Shown here: one piece after another, positions 6,330 to 12,039 of the stretch | How positions within the stretch are numbered: the first letter of the stretch is position 1 | Layout of the letters: each line of letters begins with the position of its first letter | Assembly (NCBI GenBank): GCA_030430725.1 | Contig: JAUIKP010000044.1 | Location: 1 to 12,039, forward strand | Reading direction: 5' to 3' | DNA: 12,039 bases | Source: Nitrospiria bacterium | Lineage (GTDB): Bacteria > Nitrospirota > Nitrospiria > Nitrospirales > UBA8639 | Position numbers and translations under genes: made by a program | The notes under the pieces: generated by a model | Told to the model about the DNA's origin: nothing | The model's database searches: none | What the model saw: the letters and a program-made list of their open reading frames with translations, nothing else

Positions 6330-8342
6330 ATGGATTCCACGTCGCCACCATCCAAAGTCTATGTCCTGAAACGCCCCCTGGAGGAGGCCACTCCACCTAA
6401 ATTATCGCGTAATTACGCGGAAGAATTGAACCCCCAACAACTCGCCGCCGTGGAAGCCGTGCAGGGGCCGGCCCTCGTCATTGCCGGGGCCGGCAGCGGA
6501 AAAACACGCACGCTCGTGTACCGGGTCGCCAGGCTCATCGACCTGGGCATTGTCCCCAGCTCCATTTTACTTCTGACCTTTACCCGAAAAGCCTCACAGG
6601 AAATGCTTAGCCGGGTCGGACTCCTCATTGGACTCCGCGCCCAACAGGTCGGCGGTGGGACCTTTCACTCGATGGCCAATATCCTCCTGCGACGATATGG
6701 TCGCCCCGTCGGACTGGAACCAGGGTTTACGATACTCGATCGGGGAGATTCCGAAGATCTTTTAAGCCTCCTCCGTGGTCAATTGGGGCTTAACGACATC
6801 GGCAAACGATTCCCCCGCAAGCATACCCTGGCCGAAATATTCGGGAAAACGGCCAACACATTGGAAAGCCTGGAAGACGTTATCATCAACGAATATAGCC
6901 ACTTCGGTGAATATCTTGGAGAACTCCAGAAACTCCAGGCTGCCTATGACGCAGCCAAGCGTCAACGGCAACTGGTCGATTACGACGACCTCTTAGTCAA
7001 ACTCCTTGAACTCCTGGTTATTGACCAACAGGCCCGGGAAACCATTAGTCAGATCTTTCGGTATATTCTGGTGGATGAATATCAAGACACCAATCGCCTC
7101 CAAGCCTCACTGGTCCGTAATCTGGCGGCCACTCATGACAATGTCATGGTGGTGGGCGACGATTCACAGTCCATCTATGCCTTTCGTGGGGCCACCTTCC
7201 GCAACATCATGGAATTTCCCGACCTTTTCCCGGGTGCGACCATATACAAATTGGAGGAAAACTACCGGAGCACGCAACCGATTCTCCAACTGGCGAACAA
7301 GCTCATCGAAGCGGCACCGGAAAAATACAGCAAAACGCTCTTTACACAAAAAGGAGAGGGGCCATCACCCACGGTCGTGGAGGCGATGGGGGAAAATGCC
7401 CAATCGCGATTCATCGCTCAAAAAATTCTAGAATTGCGGGAAGAAGGCACTCCCTTACATGAGATCGCCGTGCTGTTCCGTTCCAGCTTTCATGCCTTTG
7501 ACCTCGAATTGGAACTCACCCGGCGAAACCTCCCGTTCATTAAACGCGGCGGATTCAAATTCATCGAAACCGCCCATGTCAAAGACCTCATGGCCCACTT
7601 GCGGATCATTCATAATCCTTTGGACACGGTCAGCTGGAACCGGCTCCTCTTGCTCCTCGAAGGGGTCGGCCCCAAAAAAGCCAAAGATCTGATCGCCGCC
7701 ATCCTCCAAGCCCATGGCCAGTATGAGGTCTTGAAGCACAGCACCGGCCGCTCCGCCTCCGGATTGCGTCACCTGGCCGCCACACTGGACCAATTAACGG
7801 AAAATCCCCTTACCCCGGCCGTGCTGCTCGGGGAAATGATGGAATACTATGTCCCTCTCCTCAAAGATCAATATGACGATTACCCCAAACGGATTCGAGA
7901 CCTTGAACATTTATCCGTCATGGCCGAGCGATACGAAAGTCTCAACGATTTCCTGGCCGATCTCACGCTCGAACCCCCGAATGAAAGTGTGGTGGACGTC
8001 GAAGCACCCGATCAGGACGACGAGCGGTTGATTCTTTCCACCATTCACTCGGCCAAGGGATTAGAATGGCAATGTGTCTTTGTCATCTGGCTGGTGGACG
8101 GACGATTCCCCTCAGCCTACTCCTTCATGGGCCCCGAAGAACTGGAAGAAGAGCGCCGCCTCCTCTACGTCGCGGTCACCAGGGCCAAACATCACCTCTT
8201 CCTCACCTACCCCATCAATGTGTACGATAAAATGACCGGGTCGGTCCTCTCGAAACCCTCACGGTATCTGGATCACATCCCGCCATCCTATTTCGACACC
8301 TGGAGTTTAGTTGAAGAAGATCAAACCTATTCCTGGAGGTAA
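6330..8342 (+). CDS. UvrD/Rep/PcrA-type SF1 ATP-dependent DNA helicase
   Basis: The 670-aa product is a 3'-5' superfamily 1A helicase acting in DNA repair and replication-fork maintenance. All motifs are present in order: Q motif LNPQQLAAV (33-41), Walker A AGAGSGKT (52-59), Ia LLTFTRKASQEM (~81-92), Walker B VDEYQDTN (248-255), III VVGDDSQSIYAFRGA (274-288), IV LEENYRS (308-314), V STIHSAKGLEW (570-580) and VI RLLYVAVTRAK (610-620). LEGVGPKKAKDL (~443-454) in the 2B region resembles the helix-hairpin-helix stretch seen in this family. Length is close to Rep and shorter than UvrD or PcrA, and I cannot separate these orthologues by eye. The start ATG lacks a clear RBS. A weak promoter (TTGCAA 6235-6240, 17-nt spacer, TATACA 6258-6263) may serve it, divergent from the promoter at 6188-6216. 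Confidence 0.95.
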   Translation: MDSTSPPSKVYVLKRPLEEATPPKLSRNYAEELNPQQLAAVEAVQGPALVIAGAGSGKTRTLVYRVARLIDLGIVPSSILLLTFTRKASQEMLSRVGLLIGLRAQQVGGGTFHSMANILLRRYGRPVGLEPGFTILDRGDSEDLLSLLRGQLGLNDIGKRFPRKHTLAEIFGKTANTLESLEDVIINEYSHFGEYLGELQKLQAAYDAAKRQRQLVDYDDLLVKLLELLVIDQQARETISQIFRYILVDEYQDTNRLQASLVRNLAATHDNVMVVGDDSQSIYAFRGATFRNIMEFPDLFPGATIYKLEENYRSTQPILQLANKLIEAAPEKYSKTLFTQKGEGPSPTVVEAMGENAQSRFIAQKILELREEGTPLHEIAVLFRSSFHAFDLELELTRRNLPFIKRGGFKFIETAHVKDLMAHLRIIHNPLDTVSWNRLLLLLEGVGPKKAKDLIAAILQAHGQYEVLKHSTGRSASGLRHLAATLDQLTENPLTPAVLLGEMMEYYVPLLKDQYDDYPKRIRDLEHLSVMAERYESLNDFLADLTLEPPNESVVDVEAPDQDDERLILSTIHSAKGLEWQCVFVIWLVDGRFPSAYSFMGPEELEEERRLLYVAVTRAKHHLFLTYPINVYDKMTGSVLSKPSRYLDHIPPSYFDTWSLVEEDQTYSWR

Positions 8343-8422
8343 TTGTTAGGAGTATGTCGAAAAGCCTCAAGAACTCTAAAATGCTCAACGTTATTCAGTA
8401 TTTCGCATTATCTTATCAGCGG

Positions 8423-8584
8423 TGGCAGCTTGTTCAAAAAGGATCGTCCAGCAAGGCCGCAGGCATTTTGACGAGCGGAGCGTACGAGGAAGTACGTGAG
8501 CATGACAAAAGGCGACCTGCCTGCGCGAAGCCGCTCTGGCGAAGGCAGGGAACGAAGTTGGCGAACTTTTTCCACACTCTGCCA
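8423..8584. repeat. 162-bp palindromic element with terminal inverted repeats
   Basis: The left end TGGCAGCTTGTTCAAAAAGG (8423-8442) matches the reverse complement of the right end (8565-8584) at 15 of 20 positions, including the outermost six. Inside, an imperfect long hairpin (8458-8525) has arms CGCAGGC/GCCTGCG (8458-8464, 8519-8525), a TTTTG/CAAAA section, and an apex CGTAC-GAGGAA-GTACG (8481-8496). A second smaller hairpin (CCTGCCT...AGGCAGG, ~8516-8549) overlaps the right arm. No flanking target duplication is obvious. This is the architecture of a MITE- or REP/BIME-like extragenic element. From memory, similar sequences recur between genes in Nitrospira genomes, but only one copy is in this window and I cannot verify that. 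It lies between the helicase gene and the HExxH gene and shapes the latter's apparent N-terminus. Confidence 0.65.
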
Positions 8585-8602
8585 GTGACATATTTCGGTC
8601 GG

Positions 8603-9493
8603 ATGTGGGGCCTGGCCATTCTGGTCAGTCTGATAAGTGTGAACATGCCAAGCCAAGCCTGGTCTGCCGAGGACACCAATTCAAGTCGTCCTAACCCTCG
8701 TCATCCCTGGCCTGCACTCCTGCAGCAAGCCGACACCCTGGGGTTGCCAACTGGGTTTCTCAAACACATCGACCCCAACTTTGTCACGGTAAAATTTGAA
8801 GACCTCCGCACATACGCCGCAGAATACCATCCACACGATCACACCATGATTCTCAACCTGCGGCTGTCCTTTAATGAAGCCGGCGGCGCGTTGGCCGATC
8901 TGGCACGGATGACCCACCATGATGTCGCCCTGCTCTATCATGAACTCCTGCATGCCTATCTGGACTACCTCTACGCTACCGACCATGGACAAGCGCTGAC
9001 TGCGGAAGACCAGCAGGTCTTGGAGGCCGCTAACAACCAGATGGCCTGTCATTACCGCTTTGTCCGGATTAACCCTATTCGCCAGCTTAAAGGGGCCACC
9101 GAACTGCGATTTCTCTCGGATCAGGATACGTGGGAAGTCATGAATGAAACCTGGGCGGTCTTTGTAGGCTGGGTGCTATGGACCAAATTGGAACTCTTCC
9201 ATGATCACCTGACCACAAAAAGCTGGACACCGCCACTCATCGAGCAATGGACCCAACGGTTAACGGATGCGGTGAACTCCGGAGAATTATTGGGTTACTA
9301 CGAACCCGATGATCCGGAGGAACGCCAGATCGCCCGAAAACGTTTCATCGCCCCTTCCAATGGCCTCACCGCGCAGGATGTCGACCTGTTGTTAACCATG
9401 GTCCTGGGGGAACCACCGGAACTGGTCCAAGCTTCCACCGCGGTCTTTGAACAATACCAAGCCACCGTGGAACCGGCTCCCTCCTGCGAATAA
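8603..9493 (+). CDS. Exported HExxH-motif protein, putative metallopeptidase
   Basis: From this ATG the product is 296 aa. It begins with a signal-peptide-like segment (WGLAILVSLISVNMPSQAWSA, cleavage after ~22). It then carries HELLH (H113, E114, H117) within LLYHELLHAYLDY, and a later conserved-looking NETWAVFVGW in which E182 could be the third zinc ligand, as in gluzincins. No named peptidase family was recognised, so activity is inferred from the motif only. The start is uncertain. The frame stays open back to 8354, but most of that extra stretch translates the 162-bp palindromic element, and a secretion signal would then lie at residues 84-104, which is implausible. A GTG at 8585 would add MTYFGR, giving the signal a positive n-region. 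No good RBS distinguishes 8585 from 8603. Confidence 0.75.
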   Translation: MWGLAILVSLISVNMPSQAWSAEDTNSSRPNPRHPWPALLQQADTLGLPTGFLKHIDPNFVTVKFEDLRTYAAEYHPHDHTMILNLRLSFNEAGGALADLARMTHHDVALLYHELLHAYLDYLYATDHGQALTAEDQQVLEAANNQMACHYRFVRINPIRQLKGATELRFLSDQDTWEVMNETWAVFVGWVLWTKLELFHDHLTTKSWTPPLIEQWTQRLTDAVNSGELLGYYEPDDPEERQIARKRFIAPSNGLTAQDVDLLLTMVLGEPPELVQASTAVFEQYQATVEPAPSCE

Positions 9494-9576
9494 ATTCAGG
9501 GCTTCCGGCAGGTAGACATCACCTAAACATCCATGCTAGCTTCTGAACTTTTCCGGGGCGGTAGCCCTCAGTTTTT

Positions 9577-9596
9577 CCTCTCGCATGGCTGAGAGG
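9577..9596. other. Small hairpin between the HExxH gene and tRNA-Arg
   Basis: CCTCTC (9577-9582) pairs with GAGAGG (9591-9596) across an 8-nt loop. A T5 run precedes rather than follows the hairpin on the plus strand, so it is not a standard terminator for the HExxH gene. The rest of 9494-9642 shows nothing else that I can support. Confidence 0.2.
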
Positions 9597-9642
9597 CCAC
9601 AAGAACTAGAGGCCGGATGTAATTGCACATGAACACAATCTT

Positions 9643-9718
9643 GCGCCTGTAGCTCAGTGGATAGAGCACTTGCCTCCGGAGCAAGGGGCCACAGGTTCAA
9701 ATCCTGTCAGGCGCACCA
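9643..9718 (+). tRNA. tRNA-Arg (anticodon CCG)
   Basis: A 76-nt cloverleaf with the acceptor stem GCGCCTG/CAGGCGC, D-loop AGCTCAGTGGATAGAGC, anticodon arm CTTGC-CTCCGGA-GCAAG and T arm with GGTTCAAATCC. The loop places CCG at 34-36, reading the Arg codon CGG. The terminal CCA is encoded (9716-9718). Confidence 0.96.
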
Positions 9719-9748
9719 TGACCTGTGAATGTCTGGGCAAATACAGGC

Positions 9749-9785
9749 AAAAAAAAATGCTCCCCCTCTTTTGTAAGGAGGAGCA
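9749..9785 (-). terminator. Minus-strand-oriented terminator-like hairpin
   Basis: TGCTCC (9758-9763) pairs with GGAGCA (9780-9785). On the minus strand the hairpin is followed by an uninterrupted T9 (9757-9749). It would stop leftward transcription coming from the tRNA-Lys side, where no intact minus-strand gene is visible. On the plus strand it has no T-tract. Confidence 0.45.
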
Positions 9786-9863
9786 AGGGGAGGTAGAATT
9801 CTTCGACTAGGAATTCATGGTTCTGCACTATATACTTTCTCAAAAATATTCTTCATCTCGGTG

Positions 9864-9939
<76 letters not shown>

Positions 9940-10017
9940 TACTTTCCTGGCAACAACCCTTTTGTGAACACAGTCTTACTACGTCTTTGAGCCTACTGCT
10001 CCCTCTAGGAAAATCCA

Positions 10018-10299
10018 GTGACATATGAATGGGACACGGCCAAAGCTGCCGCCAACTTTCGAAAACACAACGTGTCTTTTGCTGAAGCCGCTTCTGTTTT
10101 TCTTGATCCTTTAGCCCTAACGTTTGATGACCCAGACCATTCCGAAGAGGAAAACCGTGAAATCACTATCGGAGTCTCAAACAAAGAACGTGCTCTATTT
10201 GTCTCACACTGTTTTCGAGGTGACAGCCTTAGAATAATTAGTGCTCGAAAAGCAACAAAAAGGGAGAAAACGCAGTATGCCCAAAAGATCCGAAAATGA
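10018..10299 (+). CDS. brnT: BrnT-family toxin (type II, RelE-like fold)
   Basis: The 93-aa product matches the BrnT pattern along its length: an N-terminal YEWDTAKAAANFRKHNVSF, then EAASVFLDP, the HSEEENREITIGVS centre, and a C-terminal RIISARKATKREKTQY. In BrnT proteins this fold is a ribonuclease that inhibits translation until neutralised by the cognate antitoxin. The start is GTG with AGGA about 7 nt upstream; the next residues (TYEWD) fit the family's usual first residues, so no upstream extension is expected. It overlaps the antitoxin gene by 23 bp in a different frame, the usual toxin-first BrnTA order. No clear own promoter was found in the 78 bp after tRNA-Lys, so read-through from the tRNA is possible. 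The gene appears intact. Confidence 0.9.
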   Translation: MTYEWDTAKAAANFRKHNVSFAEAASVFLDPLALTFDDPDHSEEENREITIGVSNKERALFVSHCFRGDSLRIISARKATKREKTQYAQKIRK

Positions 10300-10564
10300 G
10301 ATGCGTGCAGAATATGATTTTTCAAAATTGAAGGATGGCGTGAGGGGGAAGTACTACTCTAAAGCCAAAGCGGGCACCAATCTCGTGCTCATCGACTCTG
10401 ATCTGGCAAAGGTCTTTCCCAACGACGAGTCCGTTAACCGAGCGCTTCGATTATTACTTGAGACTGCTAGCGATGCGACCAAAACTTCTCACAGCACTCG
10501 AAAGAAGGCAAAAAAGCGGCCTAACCCCAGACCTAAGGCTTCACGGATTCCGACAAATCGTTAA
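10277..10564 (+). CDS. Antitoxin of the BrnT module, RHH-like
   Basis: A 95-aa product from the ATG at 10277, supported by GGGAG at 10262-10266. An alternative in-frame ATG at 10301 starts at MRAEYDF, which resembles the usual beginning of antitoxins in this context and would give an 87-aa protein overlapping nothing. The middle reads TNLVLIDSDLAKVFPNDESVNRALRLLLE, split here as TNLVLIDSDLAKVF plus PNDESVNRALRLLLE. That is a beta-strand/helix/helix pattern typical of ribbon-helix-helix DNA-binding domains. The C-terminus (~73-95) is rich in Lys/Arg/Pro. It should neutralise the toxin and repress the operon. It lacks the standard BrnA wording, so I call it a BrnT-associated antitoxin rather than brnA. 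Confidence 0.8.
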   Translation: MPKRSENEMRAEYDFSKLKDGVRGKYYSKAKAGTNLVLIDSDLAKVFPNDESVNRALRLLLETASDATKTSHSTRKKAKKRPNPRPKASRIPTNR

Positions 10565-10569
10565 GTCTT

Positions 10570-10624
10570 GAGCAGCTGACTCTTAATCAGCGGGCCGTAG
10601 GTTCGCCCCCTACACGGCCCACCA
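10570..10624 (+). repeat. Right attachment-like repeat: displaced tRNA-Lys 3' end
   Basis: A 55-nt copy of positions 9885-9939, differing only at 10606 (C instead of A). That position corresponds to A58 of the T loop, nearly universal in functional tRNAs. The copy lacks the acceptor 5' strand and D arm, so it is a pseudo-tRNA fragment and not a gene. It marks the right edge of the toxin-antitoxin island. Confidence 0.85.
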
Positions 10625-10743
10625 GATTTATCCCGACATCTACCTAGACCCATCCAATACGAAACCAAATTACTCGTGAGAAGGCGCTGAATATCAAAGA
10701 GCACCCCTCCCCAATTTCTCTACATCCTTCCGGACATACCCTT

Positions 10744-10908
10744 TCATTCATCTGGTCTCTTGAGTTCCCATTTCTCAGGTATCAGCACTCCACCACGTTC
10801 GTTATCTGGTGGAGGCAATATGACATTCCTAGACGCATTGGTCGACACGAAGTCTCCTTGGACTCCAAGACTCAGGCAGTGTTTCAAGCCGGCATGATCA
10901 TCTCTCAC
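10744..10908 (-). pseudogene. Possible gene remnant, minus strand
   Basis: A 54-codon reading from GTG (10908) to TGA (10744) gives a balanced composition and a protein-like C-terminus (NVILPPPDNERGGVLIPEKW). There is no RBS. Stop codons lie immediately upstream in the same frame, beyond which other protein-like residues appear (VTEETPEVKNSG). It may be the tail of a decayed gene that began near 11097. I do not recognise the family, and chance is a real alternative. Confidence 0.22.
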
Positions 10909-11265
10909 TCAAAATTAACCGGAGTTTTTCACTTCGGGAGTTTCCTCTGTGACCCAATGCTTTCACATCCGGAGGTGTGAGGTCCTCAAGAAATTTCCTA
11001 CCAAAGATCAAGAAAAAGATGAACTGTCCTTAAAAACCGACACAAGACTTCTCGCGATAACTTCGAAGTCCTTCACCTCTTCGGGGGAGATATTCATCTC
11101 TGCCCCCCTTCATCCAATTGGACCAATTCTCCGTTCATCGCTGGCATACGAGGTATGCCTGCTCACCAGCATAAACTCCATTCATAGAAAACATCAGGTT
11201 AAAATTATTGAGTGTCCTTCTAGAACACGATTCCAAGGTAGGAACCCAATTCTTTTTTTGTTGCG

Positions 11266-11294
11266 TTGAAATAGGATGAGCAATCATTTATTCT
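11266..11294 (+). promoter_or_regulatory. Possible promoter of the lipoprotein gene
   Basis: TTGAAA (11266-11271, 5/6) and TATTCT (11289-11294, 4/6) are separated by 17 nt, in an AT-rich stretch 48 nt upstream of the start codon. The -10 match is modest. Confidence 0.35.
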
Positions 11295-11341
11295 TTTTTC
11301 TTCCAAAATAATTATTCATTAATGATGTAAAGGAGATAGTT

Positions 11342-12022
11342 TTGACACGACAGAACCACAAAATCATCCTGCTTATAGCCCTCTCTGCGTTCTTATCGTC
11401 TTGCATTAACCTTGATTTTGGTCCTACGAACACCGGATTTTTTTCTTCCGATGACCTCCCTACCTATCGGGACAACTACCAGCGGATCTCCAGCTATCAA
11501 TTCAACCCCGGCTATGGTGAATTTCACATGGGTCGCGGTCGCGTGGAGATGACCGGCATGTATTCGCTCAAAGACTCAACGACCGCGGGGTTGACTCAAC
11601 TGGGCCAGATCGATTTGGTCATCGACTTTAGCGACAGGGATGAAACCAGGACAGGTCCACCAGACACGGTCGAAGTTCCGATTGTCGAGGGCCAAATTAG
11701 CCGAGTGACGAATTTGGGTGGAGCAGAAATTCCCGAGGTCGGAATCGGGTGGGAAGGAACCTTGCCGATCACCGGAACCGTGTTGCTTACCGAACCTGTT
11801 GGGACACGTAATCCCCCCCAAGAAATCACGTTTGAGGCCAAAGGAACCCTTCGGTCGATTTCACCTCATGGGGGGGCCGGCACCCAACGGGAGGTCAATT
11901 TGTCCTTTTCGGGGATCTTTGTAAAGGAAGTAGATAAGACTTTTGAATCTGCTACCGATAAAGCCGTCGATGTATTAAAGAGACAAATTATAAAACACAA
12001 GGAAACTCAAAGAGCGTATTAA
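11342..12022 (+). CDS. Predicted lipoprotein, unknown function
   Basis: The 226-aa product starts with a basic n-region, a hydrophobic core (IILLIALSAFL) and a lipobox L18-S-S-C21, so it should be lipid-modified at C21 and anchored to a membrane facing the periplasm. The mature part is rich in Gly, Thr and alternating hydrophobic residues, suggesting mostly beta structure (for example residues ~85-170 with VIDFSD, EVPIVEG, LPITGTVLLT and EITFEAKGTL). The last ~35 residues look helical and basic. The start is TTG, supported by AGGAG at 11331-11335, 6 nt upstream. No family or catalytic motif was recognised. The window ends 17 bp after the stop codon, so its operon context is unknown. Confidence 0.8.
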   Translation: MTRQNHKIILLIALSAFLSSCINLDFGPTNTGFFSSDDLPTYRDNYQRISSYQFNPGYGEFHMGRGRVEMTGMYSLKDSTTAGLTQLGQIDLVIDFSDRDETRTGPPDTVEVPIVEGQISRVTNLGGAEIPEVGIGWEGTLPITGTVLLTEPVGTRNPPQEITFEAKGTLRSISPHGGAGTQREVNLSFSGIFVKEVDKTFESATDKAVDVLKRQIIKHKETQRAY

Positions 12023-12039
12023 AAAGACGTTTTTAAAGG

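Larger units (their letters stand above)
9940..10624 (+). mobile_element. Minimal tRNA-Lys-associated island carrying a toxin-antitoxin pair
   Basis: This 685-bp unit lies between the intact tRNA-Lys and a displaced copy of the tRNA's 3' end. In tRNA-targeted integration, tyrosine recombinases join the element's attP to the tRNA so that the gene is restored, leaving a partial copy at the far end; the arrangement here matches that. The only genes inside are a BrnT-type toxin and its antitoxin, both in the tRNA's orientation. The antitoxin stop codon ends 5 bp before the right repeat. No recombinase is in the unit or within 1.4 kb to its right. It could be a non-autonomous element, the remnant of a larger island, or a duplication formed without site-specific recombination. 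Confidence 0.55.
10625..11340. other. Gene-poor stretch, possibly decayed
   Basis: I find no convincing intact gene in these ~716 bp. The longest plus-strand reading frame (10949-11269) begins at GTG without an RBS and has no protein-like pattern. On the minus strand several short readings look more protein-like: 11097 downward begins NISPEEVKDFEVIARS, and 10908-10744 ends in PPPDNERGGVLIPEKWEL. They lie in the same frame but are separated by several stops. This could be a degraded gene or chance. The last ~60 bp are very AT-rich and form the upstream region of the lipoprotein gene. Confidence 0.4.

Noticed and set aside
8458..8549. CRISPR-like repeats in the palindromic element
   Set aside because: There are no regularly spaced direct repeats or spacers; the structure is inverted arms of hairpins.
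8354..8602. N-terminal extension of the HExxH protein
   Set aside because: Most of it is translation of the 162-bp palindromic element, and a signal peptide would lie 84 residues in.
9577..9596. Terminator for the HExxH gene
   Set aside because: The hairpin is not followed by a T-tract on the plus strand.
10570..10624. A second tRNA-Lys gene
   Set aside because: The acceptor 5' strand and D arm are missing and A58 is changed, so it cannot fold into a tRNA.
10949..11269. 106-codon plus-strand open frame starting at GTG
   Set aside because: It has no RBS, no recognisable motif and no protein-like pattern, and it overlaps minus-strand readings that look more plausible.

Overview
The window looks like chromosomal DNA from a member of the phylum Nitrospirota, most likely a Nitrospira-like nitrite oxidiser with a GC content near 50% (as in marine lineages). 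This is an inference from gene flavour: a small soluble periplasmic c-type cytochrome, a glycogen phosphorylase, Nitrospira-style hypothetical proteins and a dispersed-repeat-like element. No rRNA or marker gene fixes the taxonomy. Most of the window is ordinary housekeeping sequence. The accessory signal is concentrated at about 8.42-8.58 kb and 9.6-11.3 kb.

Layout, left to right. (1) 1-820: a sigma70-type promoter, a leader of about 150 nt, a monoheme cytochrome c gene and a strong intrinsic terminator. (2) 862-2151: tandem promoters, then a probable two-gene operon encoding a very basic 67-aa protein and a HEAT-repeat protein with a strongly acidic N-terminal tail, closed by a strong terminator. 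(3) 2308-6216, minus strand: a promoter at 6188-6216, an unrecognised 299-aa protein, a GT35 alpha-glucan phosphorylase, and a 141-aa membrane-anchored helical protein. (4) 6330-8342, plus strand: a complete UvrD/Rep/PcrA-type SF1 helicase. (5) 8423-8584: a 162-bp element with imperfect terminal inverted repeats and internal hairpins. It lies directly upstream of an exported HExxH protein (8603-9493) and reads open in that gene's frame, which creates a false N-terminal extension. (6) 9643-9939: tRNA-Arg(CCG) and tRNA-Lys(CTT), both with encoded CCA. (7) 9940-10624: a tiny island holding only a BrnT-type toxin gene and its antitoxin gene, bounded on the right by a 55-bp, 54/55-identical copy of the 3' part of tRNA-Lys. 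(8) 10625-11340: about 700 bp with no convincing intact gene, possibly decayed. (9) 11342-12022: a predicted lipoprotein.

The observation most worth following is the tRNA-Lys/BrnT-antitoxin unit. Its geometry (whole tRNA, cargo, displaced tRNA 3' end) is that of a site-specifically integrated element, but the 685-bp repeat unit has no recombinase and carries only a toxin-antitoxin pair. It may be a minimal non-autonomous element moved in trans, or the remnant of a larger island retained by addiction. The 162-bp palindromic element at 8423-8584 is the second candidate. All calls come from reading the sequence alone; no homology search was run.
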